A stretch of 14,312 nucleotides of DNA from Paramuribaculum sp. (lineage in GTDB: Bacteria > Bacteroidota > Bacteroidia > Bacteroidales > Muribaculaceae): NCBI GenBank assembly GCA_029062075.1, contig JAIDQW010000362.1, positions 1 through 14,312 on the forward strand, in the 5' to 3' direction. Of this stretch, positions 1 to 5,872 are shown piece after piece; within the stretch, counting starts at the first letter, position 1, and each line of letters opens with the position of its first letter. Position numbers and translations under genes: made by a program. Under the pieces are notes generated by a model that was not told the origin of the DNA, ran no database searches, and saw nothing but the letters and a program-made list of their open reading frames with translations.

Positions 1-464
1 TAGACAGCTATTGACCCTGCTCCCACTGCCGCGTAACGTCCTACGGTGACACCGGGCATTATCGAAGCACCGGCACCTATCCATGCACCGCGTTTAATAT
101 GAATCGGTTTGCAGCGCAGCAGATTACGGTCGTACATATCATGGTTGTTTGTTATCAACTGCACGTTTGCAGCAATCATAACATCATCGTCAATAGTAAT
201 GCCACCTGCTGACATCATGAGGCAACCTCCCATGACTATCACATTTCTGCCTATCTTCACCTCACGTGAAAGCATCATCGTCAAGGGAGCGAACACCATG
301 CTTCCCTCGCCGAGATTATCCGGGAAGAGTTCGCGCAGAGCTTCATTATATTCAGAGGTATAAGGCATGGTATGATTGAGCTTGAAGGTAAGCTGTGCAG
401 TGCGTATTCCATCAGCCTGACGGTTATTATTCGGAACACGCGGATCTATTATTTTTTCTTCCAT
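1..464 (-). CDS. Hexapeptide-repeat sugar O-acetyltransferase (3' end beyond window)
   Basis: Probable acetyl-CoA-dependent O-acetyltransferase of the left-handed beta-helix (LacA/Maa/NodL) type, cytoplasmic. The frame is open from ATG at 464 to the window edge, giving 154 residues without a stop. Seen: an N-terminal part with NNNRQADGIRTAQLTFKLN, then hexapeptide-type repeats such as VKIGRNVIV, ITIDDDVMI and IKRGAWIGAGASIMPGVTVG, and TNNHD with His at about residue 108, which fits the family's catalytic histidine. A family member is usually about 185-210 aa, so roughly 30-50 C-terminal residues are missing off the left edge. ATG 464 was preferred to the in-frame ATG 32 codons downstream because the extra residues continue plausible coding. 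A promoter-like TACTTTTG lies about 80 bp upstream, so it is probably transcribed separately from the permease operon. The acceptor sugar cannot be told from the sequence. Confidence 0.88.
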   Translation of the reverse strand, partial: MEEKIIDPRVPNNNRQADGIRTAQLTFKLNHTMPYTSEYNEALRELFPDNLGEGSMVFAPLTMMLSREVKIGRNVIVMGGCLMMSAGGITIDDDVMIAANVQLITNNHDMYDRNLLRCKPIHIKRGAWIGAGASIMPGVTVGRYAAVGAGSIAV

Positions 465-544
465 AACAGTTATAATTTGAAATCGCATCTTGCCCGTAAC
501 ACTCAAATGGAGAGGGCTTTTAGTGTATTACTTAACCAATACTA

Positions 545-552
545 CAAAAGTA
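545..552 (-). promoter_or_regulatory. Candidate Bacteroidota -7 element upstream of the acetyltransferase
   Basis: On the minus strand the bases read TACTTTTG, a full match to the Bacteroidota -7 consensus TAnnTTTG. Transcription from it would start near 538 and leave a leader of about 75 nt before the ATG at 464. No convincing -33 element was identified, so the call rests on the -7 match and the position alone. Confidence 0.45.
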
Positions 553-610
553 ACGCTTGGCACGGCTATATAATTTTCACAAAAAGAGGTAAAACTTTCA
601 ATATTTTACC

Positions 611-647
611 TATAAAAAGAAAGACTGTCTAACAACTAAGGTTAGTC
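611..647 (-). terminator. Candidate intrinsic terminator of the lipoprotein-ABC operon
   Basis: On the minus strand CTAAC (645-641) and GTTAG (633-629) form a 5-bp stem with a 7-nt loop. It is followed by ACAG and then the pyrimidine/T-rich run TCTTTCTTTTTATAGG. The stem is short and AT-rich, so termination would be modest. The position, after the permease gene and before the acetyltransferase promoter, is right. Confidence 0.4.
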
Positions 648-808
648 AGCCTCATTTGGAAGGAGCGCCGGAGGGACGGTAATGAACGCGTCAGCGGGTG
701 ACACTTCGGAGATGCTTAGGGGTCTCGGTGACCCGCTCCTGCGGAGCTTGCCTCGGCTGGGTGGAAGCCGGACATGGCGAGCCGGGTGACTGCTTATCTC
801 CGGTGAAA
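648..808 (-). other. GC-rich hairpin-rich 3' region after the permease gene; no gene recognised
   Basis: This makes up most of the 344-bp gap between the permease stop (809-811) and the acetyltransferase start (464). It is much richer in G+C than the other intergenic DNA here. Hairpins that can be read directly: GGGTC/GACCC (720-724/730-734), GCTCC/GGAGC (735-739/743-747, perfect, 3-nt loop), CGGCT/AGCCG (754-758/766-770), and an imperfect TCTCCGG/CCGGGGA pair (797-803/813-819) whose loop contains the permease stop codon. GGTGAC recurs at 697, 727 and 785, and AGCCGG at 766 and 780. With the terminator downstream it could be a structured 3' UTR or a 3'-derived small RNA. No known RNA family was recognised. 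The AT-rich remainder (465-610) holds only the acetyltransferase promoter-like element. Confidence 0.35.
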
Positions 809-2002
809 TTATCCGGGGAAGGCGGTGCGCACTTTGCGGCGGATGGCGAGGAAGTTTATGGCTGTGATCAGCACCATCACGGCTATGCCGGTGAGTATCG
901 CGGGAAACGCGGATGCACCGTTGACTCCAATCGCCTCCAGAGGGGTGCGCCAAAGTGCAGAGGCGGCAAGCATCACAATTATTGCTCCGATGAGCACGCA
1001 CCCGTTTACCGCTCCTATAATAATATAGTAATAACGTCCTACCGCGCCAGGGCTATAGCCCATTAGCATGAGATCGTGGAGCTTCTCGCGGTTTTTCTGT
1101 AGCAACAGCCAGATACTAAGCATGAGAATGGCGAAAGCAAGAAGGCAGATTACCACGCCGATAGCTCCTACTACGCCTGTGGCTACAGAGAGGAAATATG
1201 CCGCTCTGCCGCTTGCCGCTTTATCGCCTGCGGCTTCATATCCATGGCTGTCAAGAAAGTGTTTCACATCCGGACTTCCGGGGTTTACGGTCTCAATAAT
1301 CAGCCTTGAGGGATTCTGAATGCCTGACTCTCCGAATTCGCTGTTTGCCCAAGCCATGAACTCCTCCGGCACAGCTATTGTGTTTAGGCGTGAGGAAAAT
1401 CCTACCACTCTGCCTTTCAGCCACATCTGCTTGCCGTTGCCGCTTAGCGACAGCTTGACAGGCACCATGCCCACAACGCTTTCGCTGATTTTCGGCAACC
1501 CTGCCGATGCAGCATAGCCGTAATTGTAAAGTGTTAGATAGTCCTTATTGAGCACAATAGGCACAGTGCTGTCTTTCACAGCATCAAACCGCCAACCCGA
1601 TGGCACTACATCAAAAAAGTCGGTCGGCACCGATTCGAGGAATAATGATGTTGACATTCCTCTGCCCCCCATGTCAAGCGACGCGCTCACATTGAAATCG
1701 GAGGAGGTGAATGCCCCTACCCTTTTCACCCAGTCACAGCTTTCAAGTTCGGCTATTTCATCTGGCGTAAAAGAATTGTCCCCTCCCATCAGCGTGCCTA
1801 ATGTATTAACCGTCTTGGATATAACTATGTAATCCTTTGTAACATACGGGTCATCGCCCTCGGCACCGGAATGAACATCACAGTAGAATCGCACAGCGCA
1901 CAGCACAATAGCAAGCCCCACAAATGTTGCCGCAGCATAGCCACCTATCTGCCACACGCTTATATTTCTGCGTAAAAGCCGCCAAACCATATCCTTGCTC
2001 AT
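809..2002 (-). CDS. MacB/FtsX-type ABC transporter permease
   Basis: Inner-membrane subunit of a type VII (MacB/LolCE/FtsX-like) ABC system, which typically couples cytoplasmic ATP hydrolysis to movement of a periplasmic domain rather than classical channel transport. The 397 residues show the expected topology: one N-terminal helix (about 17-37), a large extracytoplasmic domain (about 38-267), then three helices (about 268-301, 325-349, 367-387). A basic cytoplasmic loop (KNREKLHDLMLMGYSPGAV, about 303-321) sits after helix 2, where the coupling helix lies in FtsX-type permeases; its LMLMGYSP resembles the family's LRxxGxsp turn. The start codon overlaps the ATPase stop by 4 bp, so translation is probably coupled. 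The extracytoplasmic domain was not matched to a specific subfamily. The cargo (lipoprotein, peptide or none) is unknown. Confidence 0.75.
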   Translation of the reverse strand: MSKDMVWRLLRRNISVWQIGGYAAATFVGLAIVLCAVRFYCDVHSGAEGDDPYVTKDYIVISKTVNTLGTLMGGDNSFTPDEIAELESCDWVKRVGAFTSSDFNVSASLDMGGRGMSTSLFLESVPTDFFDVVPSGWRFDAVKDSTVPIVLNKDYLTLYNYGYAASAGLPKISESVVGMVPVKLSLSGNGKQMWLKGRVVGFSSRLNTIAVPEEFMAWANSEFGESGIQNPSRLIIETVNPGSPDVKHFLDSHGYEAAGDKAASGRAAYFLSVATGVVGAIGVVICLLAFAILMLSIWLLLQKNREKLHDLMLMGYSPGAVGRYYYIIIGAVNGCVLIGAIIVMLAASALWRTPLEAIGVNGASAFPAILTGIAVMVLITAINFLAIRRKVRTAFPG

Positions 2003-2661
2003 AATCTGATAACCTGTTTATAGTCCATGTCAAGATGATTTCCAACCGAGGTGACTATCACACCGGCACCATTTTCTTTCGCTACTTTCTCTATCAGCTT
2101 TGCCACCGTGGAATTGTTCCGGCTGTCAAGATGACTCACCGGCTCGTCAAGGAGCAGAAAGTCAAACGGCTGACACAGAGCGCGGATGATAGCCACCCTC
2201 TGCTGCTGCCCCACCGACATTCTTCCCGCTGCAACATCAGTGCGGTCGCCTATCTCAAGCATTTCAAACGCCTCTTTTATCCACTCTTCGCTTCTATGTG
2301 ATGTGAGCCAGTTTTTTATCTTCACATTTTCAAGCGCGGTTAGCTCAGGAAAGAGGCAAAGCTCCTGAGGAAGGAGGGAGAGAGACTGACTCCGCAGGCT
2401 GCACCATCGGTCTAAAGAGAAGCCGCGCACATTTTCGCCGTCCGCAAAAATGTCACCCATATAGTCGCGTCGCCGTCCGTATATAAAGCTCAACAGTGAT
2501 GATTTGCCGGTACCGCTCTCAGCAGCAATGAGAGTGCGGCATCCGCGCTCAAACCTTACATTCCGGAGCCATACCTGCGATTCGGCTATCCGCTCCTCCG
2601 ACTCCATTCCGCAAAACACGGCAGGGAGCACATCGTGGAGTTGTATTTCCTTTACACTCAT
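1999..2661 (-). CDS. ABC transporter ATP-binding protein with atypical motifs
   Basis: Nucleotide-binding subunit expected to pair with the following permease at the inner face of the inner membrane. In the 220 residues, Walker A reads AESGTGKSS (47-55) with Ala replacing the usual first Gly, the Q-loop is LLPQE (Gln99), the signature is MSVGQQQR (148-155) instead of LSGGQ, and Walker B/D-loop is DFLLLDEPVSHLD (167-179) with Glu173 intact. The H-loop position reads VIVTS, so the usual His is Ser205. The Lys, Walker B Asp and catalytic Glu are present, so ATP binding is likely; hydrolysis may be weakened by the H-loop change. A divergent N-terminal stretch of about 30 residues precedes the first ABC strand. 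The gene overlaps both the lipoprotein gene upstream and the permease gene downstream by 4 bp (ATGA). Confidence 0.9.
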   Translation of the reverse strand: MSVKEIQLHDVLPAVFCGMESEERIAESQVWLRNVRFERGCRTLIAAESGTGKSSLLSFIYGRRRDYMGDIFADGENVRGFSLDRWCSLRSQSLSLLPQELCLFPELTALENVKIKNWLTSHRSEEWIKEAFEMLEIGDRTDVAAGRMSVGQQQRVAIIRALCQPFDFLLLDEPVSHLDSRNNSTVAKLIEKVAKENGAGVIVTSVGNHLDMDYKQVIRL

Positions 2662-3995
2662 CTGAATATTTCTTCAAGAACAGCCTGAAGCAGAGGCTTA
2701 TCGCTTCCGGGTAGGGATACTGTCATCTCGGTGTCGGACTCACCGGTAACAGACACCACCGACACACCGCTATTTCTTAACAGAACCCCGCGGGGAATGT
2801 CAGCCTTAACAACAAGTCTGTCACCGCTGAATTCTTTCATCGCAGCACCGCTATTTAGGTCGCCCTTCACAATCGAGAAGATACCGTCCGCTGAGGTAAC
2901 TTTGAAACTCATACCCTGTATACCGGCTACAAAGCCGTTGTCTATATCAGTAACCGCAAACATACCGCCGAGATAATCTCTCGCAGCATTTACGGCTGAG
3001 GCACCGTCAGCGGCATTCATCTGAGCGGCAAACACAAAATCCCAGTTCATTATCGAGGGAGCCGTCCAGGCATCGCTATTAACCGGTGCAGCAGCAATTT
3101 CAATTGTGCCATCAGTCTTAGAGATATAAGGGATTACGGATTCAAGCATTCCACCGGTCTGAAATCCGCCGGCAAACGCGCCAATCACCATAATTGAATT
3201 CCAGTCAATATCCTTGGTCAGCCCGGCGGCAAGAACAATAGCGGCATTGTCGGGCACAAGGCTAAGAGCTGAAGCGTCAAGGCTTTTCAACGAGCTGTTG
3301 GCAATCACTTTACCCTCTGCATCAAGGCTCCGTGCCACAAGCACGATGTCATTATTCTTACTCTGTATATCCGCACAAACCCAGCGGTCGGCACCCAGGT
3401 TCATAGACCTGCCGGTGGCAGCTATACTGATCATCTTGTTCTCACTGAGGAATGAAGAAATTTCAGGATACTCCTTCTTGAAATTGCCATTTTTCACCTC
3501 GGTGAGAATCGTTTTGGGAGTATAATTATCAGATCCATTGATAGCCCAGCCCTGACCGTCACCAATATAAACAGTCACATCATCAAGACTATAAGCATCG
3601 AACCCATCCTTATTTCCGAGTGCCGAAGCACCGTTTTGAGTTAGAATATTACGAAGAATTTCCTGATCTTTAAGCAGGAAAGTAGCGAATATGTTCCTGT
3701 TATCTACTGTCGAGATAACCACATCCGAAATATCAACCGCTTCACGAAGCTCCGGCAAAATTTTCTCTATCCGGTCGCGCGTACCATCCGGCAGACGCAA
3801 TGTTGCCGGAATCACCAGAGTGGTATCCTTAAATTCAAACCCGCACGCAGAGGCTACCGATTCAAGATTTAACGCTATAACTCCCTGACTTGAAGCAGGA
3901 ACAGTGGCGAGGAGCTCCTCGGTGCGCGAGCAAGAGCACAGGCTTGTAGCCACGGCAACCGCAATCAACGCAAACTGTAAGATATTCTTTCTCAT
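2658..3995 (-). CDS. Secreted lipoprotein of unknown function (DUF4836-like)
   Basis: The 445-aa protein begins with basic residues, a hydrophobic stretch and a lipobox LCSC (Cys22), so it should be exported and lipidated. The mature part starts with VPASSQGVIALNLESV. Openings of the type 'P-x-x-x-x-x-V/A-x-x-L-N-L' remind me of Bacteroidales DUF4836 lipoproteins; that assignment is from memory and weak. The rest alternates predicted beta strands and helices with no catalytic motif I recognise. It is the first gene of the unit with the ABC ATPase and permease and overlaps the ATPase start by 4 bp, so it probably works with that transporter as an envelope-side partner or client. A TATATTTG promoter element lies about 25 bp upstream of the ATG and supports this start. 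Function unknown. Confidence 0.75.
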   Translation of the reverse strand: MRKNILQFALIAVAVATSLCSCSRTEELLATVPASSQGVIALNLESVASACGFEFKDTTLVIPATLRLPDGTRDRIEKILPELREAVDISDVVISTVDNRNIFATFLLKDQEILRNILTQNGASALGNKDGFDAYSLDDVTVYIGDGQGWAINGSDNYTPKTILTEVKNGNFKKEYPEISSFLSENKMISIAATGRSMNLGADRWVCADIQSKNNDIVLVARSLDAEGKVIANSSLKSLDASALSLVPDNAAIVLAAGLTKDIDWNSIMVIGAFAGGFQTGGMLESVIPYISKTDGTIEIAAAPVNSDAWTAPSIMNWDFVFAAQMNAADGASAVNAARDYLGGMFAVTDIDNGFVAGIQGMSFKVTSADGIFSIVKGDLNSGAAMKEFSGDRLVVKADIPRGVLLRNSGVSVVSVTGESDTEMTVSLPGSDKPLLQAVLEEIFR

Positions 3996-4018
3996 TGCTA
4001 TATATGAACTATTTTTTG

Positions 4019-4026
4019 CAAATATA
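4019..4026 (-). promoter_or_regulatory. Bacteroidota -7 promoter element for the lipoprotein-ABC operon
   Basis: The minus strand reads TATATTTGCA, a full match to TAnnTTTG. Transcription would start around 4012-4013, giving a leader of only about 17 nt before the ATG at 3995. It begins immediately after the hairpin that ends the upstream redox unit, so the two units are probably transcribed separately. No clear -33 element was found. Confidence 0.6.
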
Positions 4027-4029
4027 ACA

Positions 4030-4054
4030 CTTCCCGCCAGTTATTGGCGGGAAG
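4030..4054 (-). terminator. Hairpin terminator after the peptide gene
   Basis: CTTCCCGCCA (4030-4039) and TGGCGGGAAG (4045-4054) form a perfect 10-bp GC-rich stem with a 5-nt loop. On the minus strand it is followed by TGTTATATTT, which is T-rich though not a pure run. It lies 14 bp downstream of the peptide stop codon and just upstream of the next operon's promoter. On the plus strand a T run starts about 7 nt after the stem, so it may act in both directions. Confidence 0.7.
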
Positions 4055-4068
4055 CACAGTCTTTTTAT

Positions 4069-4200
4069 TCACTTGGCAGGCTTTACAACCGAATCGGAAT
4101 CTCGCTCAGAGTGTCTGCCTGTTTCAAAATGTATTTTATTCATGTCTGCCGGAGACAGAGCCACGGCACCATCAGGAATCACTTTCGCTATATTTTTCAT
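4069..4200 (-). CDS. 43-aa peptide, possible Bacteroidales leader-type precursor
   Basis: A complete short frame from ATG (4200-4198) to TGA (4071-4069), starting 6 bp after the stop of the VKOR gene and ending 14 bp before a strong terminator hairpin. That placement makes it the third gene of the redox unit. The peptide starts MKNIAKVIPDGAVALSPADM and continues NKIHFETGRHSERDSDS, then VVKPAK. It has no Cys, no signal peptide and no membrane segment; the second half is polar and charged. The LSPADMNKI core resembles the 'LSxxEMNxIxGG' leader end of Bacteroidales GG-type natural-product precursors (TIGR04149, from memory), but the double glycine is absent (HFETG instead). It could be a peptide substrate of the unit, a small regulator, or a degenerate precursor. 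That it is translated is inferred from position; no Shine-Dalgarno sequence is seen, as is normal here. Confidence 0.6.
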   Translation of the reverse strand: MKNIAKVIPDGAVALSPADMNKIHFETGRHSERDSDSVVKPAK

Positions 4201-4206
4201 AATGAG

Positions 4207-5208
4207 TTACTTTTTTATTTTCTCTATAAAAGTCATAACCCTGTTGAGTCCCATAAGTCCGGCTACATAACCCGCGCCCATGGCTATCAGTGGCACGATA
4301 TTGCCAAAAACTACGGTCCAGAATCCACCAGACAGATAGCAGAAAAATTGCAACCATAGCAGACACTGGGTAATCACGCAAAGGGTACACCATGTGTGGA
4401 GACGGAAACGCTGATACCATATACTCCACACCGTGAACGGCAGGCAACAACCGTTTATCAGCGCCAGACAACCGATATATTGCGGAAACAGAAACAGATA
4501 GAGGGTCGAAAGAGTGAAGTAGGTGAATCCCACCTCGCTCCAGCCGAAAAGCCCGAAAAACTTGGAAGCCTTCTGTTCCAGCACTGTATCGCACCCGTGC
4601 TCCTTCAATATTCCGCAAATCTTGTCCGCCGAGCCACTGCTCACCTTCAACGATTTCAAAATAAGCAACCATGTCACGCCTATTCCGGCAAAATTCACCA
4701 GAGTCAGGAATATGGTTGACATATTTTTCCACAATCCCGCCTCTATGAAGCCGAACACGGCGAGAGCTGAGGCGCATATAATAAGGAGCCACAGTTTAAC
4801 AGCAGAAGCTATTTCCAGAAATCTGTGCTTTCCGTAATCCGGCTCACAGGCATTTTCACCCGGATATGCCAGAAGAACTACTCCTGTCATGGAATCGTTA
4901 AACTCCTCTTTCGGCTTTGTCTGCACCTTTTCGCGGCATCGGTAAGTAACAGCGTCATCATCATGCCCTGTCACAATCACAAAACCATCCTTAAGCTGGG
5001 CGATGTATGGCACCGGAATAGAAGTTGCCACACCCTTGTCTGCCAACCGGTATGCCTGAGAATCAATGCCGTAGCTTTTCAGGAGGCGCGAGAATCCGAA
5101 AAGAGATTGAAAATTCATCCCTTCAAATGCCGCATCGCTCGCACTGACAGTGTGCGGCACCTCAAGTTCGGCAAGAAAATCCGAGAATATGCTCCCCTGT
5201 TTCCTCAT
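4207..5208 (-). CDS. VKOR-family membrane protein with degenerate C39-like N-terminal domain
   Basis: Probable DsbB-like thiol oxidoreductase: bacterial VKOR proteins reoxidise a thioredoxin-fold partner and pass electrons to quinone. Residues 1-118 resemble the later part of a peptidase C39 domain (MNFQSLFGFSRLLKSYGI, then IPVPYIAQLKDGFVIVTG, then DSMTGVVLLAYP). The Cys-containing start of C39 is missing and the position of the catalytic His (usually xHFVVL) reads DGFVIV, so protease activity is not expected. Residues about 132-333 form the multi-helix VKOR part, with loop cysteines C198 and C206 spaced as in VKOR loops, and the redox motif WCTLC (C274, C277). Extra cysteines occur at 247, 254 and 255. 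The gene starts 2 bp after the thioredoxin stop and is followed 6 bp later by the 43-aa peptide gene. Confidence 0.8.
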   Translation of the reverse strand: MRKQGSIFSDFLAELEVPHTVSASDAAFEGMNFQSLFGFSRLLKSYGIDSQAYRLADKGVATSIPVPYIAQLKDGFVIVTGHDDDAVTYRCREKVQTKPKEEFNDSMTGVVLLAYPGENACEPDYGKHRFLEIASAVKLWLLIICASALAVFGFIEAGLWKNMSTIFLTLVNFAGIGVTWLLILKSLKVSSGSADKICGILKEHGCDTVLEQKASKFFGLFGWSEVGFTYFTLSTLYLFLFPQYIGCLALINGCCLPFTVWSIWYQRFRLHTWCTLCVITQCLLWLQFFCYLSGGFWTVVFGNIVPLIAMGAGYVAGLMGLNRVMTFIEKIKK

Positions 5209-5210
5209 TA

Positions 5211-5516
5211 TTAATCCAAATAATCAGCTACTTTGCCATAAAGCGCATCGCCCTCCATTTCACCGCTTGCGCGCCACATCAGTTCGCCATTCTTAAATAC
5301 CATGAAAGTAGGAATAGTCTCAACCTTGAGCTCGTCGGCGAGTTCTGAATATTTATCAATATCAAACTGATAAACAGGCACCTTACCGTCAAGCAAAGCC
5401 TTGACGTCATCAACCACAGGCATCATTTTTCTGCAATGAGGGCACCATGTTGCATAAAATTCAACGAGAACAGTACCTTTCTCCGCCTGGAGCTTCTTCA
5501 AAACATCAGTATCCAT
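5211..5516 (-). CDS. Thioredoxin-fold protein with CPHC active site
   Basis: A single-domain thioredoxin of 101 residues, close to the usual size of about 105. Seen: VLVEFYATWCPHCRKMMPVV with the redox pair C25/C28, Asp and Lys residues of the fold, and the cis-proline ETIPTF (Pro69). The dithiol is CPHC, as in DsbA, rather than the CGPC of standard thioredoxin; in studied proteins this makes the disulfide more oxidising. There is no signal peptide, so as annotated it stays in the cytoplasm. It is the first gene of the redox unit and 2 bp separate it from the VKOR gene, which makes a redox pair likely. It could instead serve as a general reductant. A promoter for it was not firmly located. 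Confidence 0.92.
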   Translation of the reverse strand: MDTDVLKKLQAEKGTVLVEFYATWCPHCRKMMPVVDDVKALLDGKVPVYQFDIDKYSELADELKVETIPTFMVFKNGELMWRASGEMEGDALYGKVADYLD

Positions 5517-5570
5517 AGTTGTTTAATATTTAATTGTTCATTTCATCAATAATAACCAACCGGACTACCT

Positions 5571-5578
5571 CAAAGTTC
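5571..5578 (-). promoter_or_regulatory. Weak promoter candidate for the thioredoxin-VKOR-peptide unit
   Basis: The minus strand reads GAACTTTG, one mismatch from TAnnTTTG. It would give a leader of roughly 45 nt before the thioredoxin ATG at 5516. A second one-mismatch site, TAAAATTG, lies at 5606-5613. Neither stands out, so the true start is uncertain. Confidence 0.25.
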
Positions 5579-5698
5579 ACAGACCCCGGCCCCATAAAGA
5601 CTTATCAATTTTACCTTAAATAAAGCCTAATGTAAGCCAAACGCCCCACAAGTTCTGCAACGGACTGACAGACACATTGATATAATAAATTTAATTGT

Positions 5699-5755
5699 GA
5701 TTTACTGCGTTTTCATATAAATTTTACCCCTAAAAAACTGCGTTTTCAGTAAATC
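5699..5755. repeat. Nested direct and inverted repeats in the divergent intergenic region
   Basis: ACTGCGTTTTCA occurs twice in the same orientation (5704-5715 and 5737-5748). GATTTACTG (5699-5707) and its exact complement CAGTAAATC (5747-5755) flank the block as 9-bp arms with a 39-bp spacer. The block lies about 80-140 bp upstream of the rightward promoter and about 180 bp upstream of the thioredoxin start, so it could be an operator that affects either direction. The rest of 5517-5872 is AT-rich, with no gene seen apart from the promoter-like elements listed. Confidence 0.5.
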
Positions 5756-5836
5756 CGATAAAAAATCGTGATAAAATCACCGGTTTATACACACTGTTTT
5801 ATAACGGTTAAGGCTCTCAAAGTTCATTACATTCAT

Positions 5837-5844
5837 TATCTTTG
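5837..5844 (+). promoter_or_regulatory. Bacteroidota promoter of the rightward seven-gene unit
   Basis: TATCTTTG followed by CA is a full match to TAnnTTTG. Transcription would start near 5850, about 22 nt before the ATG at 5873, a leader length common in this phylum. A good -33 element was not seen. Because this promoter lies inside the longer open frame that begins at 5768, it also decides the aminotransferase start in favour of 5873. Confidence 0.7.
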
Positions 5845-5872
5845 CACAATAAAAACCAAATTCTATTTGTCT

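Noticed and set aside
109..363. 84-codon plus-strand frame opposite the acetyltransferase
   Set aside because: The minus strand has clear hexapeptide repeats and a catalytic-type His; this frame is its antisense shadow.
683..790. 35-codon plus-strand frame beginning ATG AAC GCG with a purine-rich stretch upstream
   Set aside because: It has no promoter-like element, lies in the hairpin-rich region downstream of a minus-strand gene, and its product shows no recognisable features.
791..830. CCGGTGAAATTATCCGG resembles the core of a cobalamin riboswitch
   Set aside because: It overlaps the 3' end of the permease gene, no B12 box or other core elements are in order, and no gene follows it on that strand.
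642..1001. 119-codon minus-strand frame across the permease 3' end
   Set aside because: It overlaps the well-supported permease in another frame, with an Arg/His/Pro-rich composition typical of an out-of-frame reading.
4172..4792. 206-codon minus-strand frame inside the VKOR gene
   Set aside because: It is a same-strand alternative frame; the VKOR frame has cysteine motifs and membrane helices, whereas this one is Arg/Tyr/Ser-rich without features.
5756..5768. Small palindrome CGAT-AAAAA-ATCG near the nested repeats
   Set aside because: Four-base arms around an A tract are expected by chance in AT-rich DNA.
5768..5872. In-frame N-terminal extension of the aminotransferase by 35 residues
   Set aside because: The TATCTTTG promoter at 5837-5844 lies inside it, and the family normally begins near MIHISDRV; the extension is Cys/His/Tyr-rich and unlike the family.
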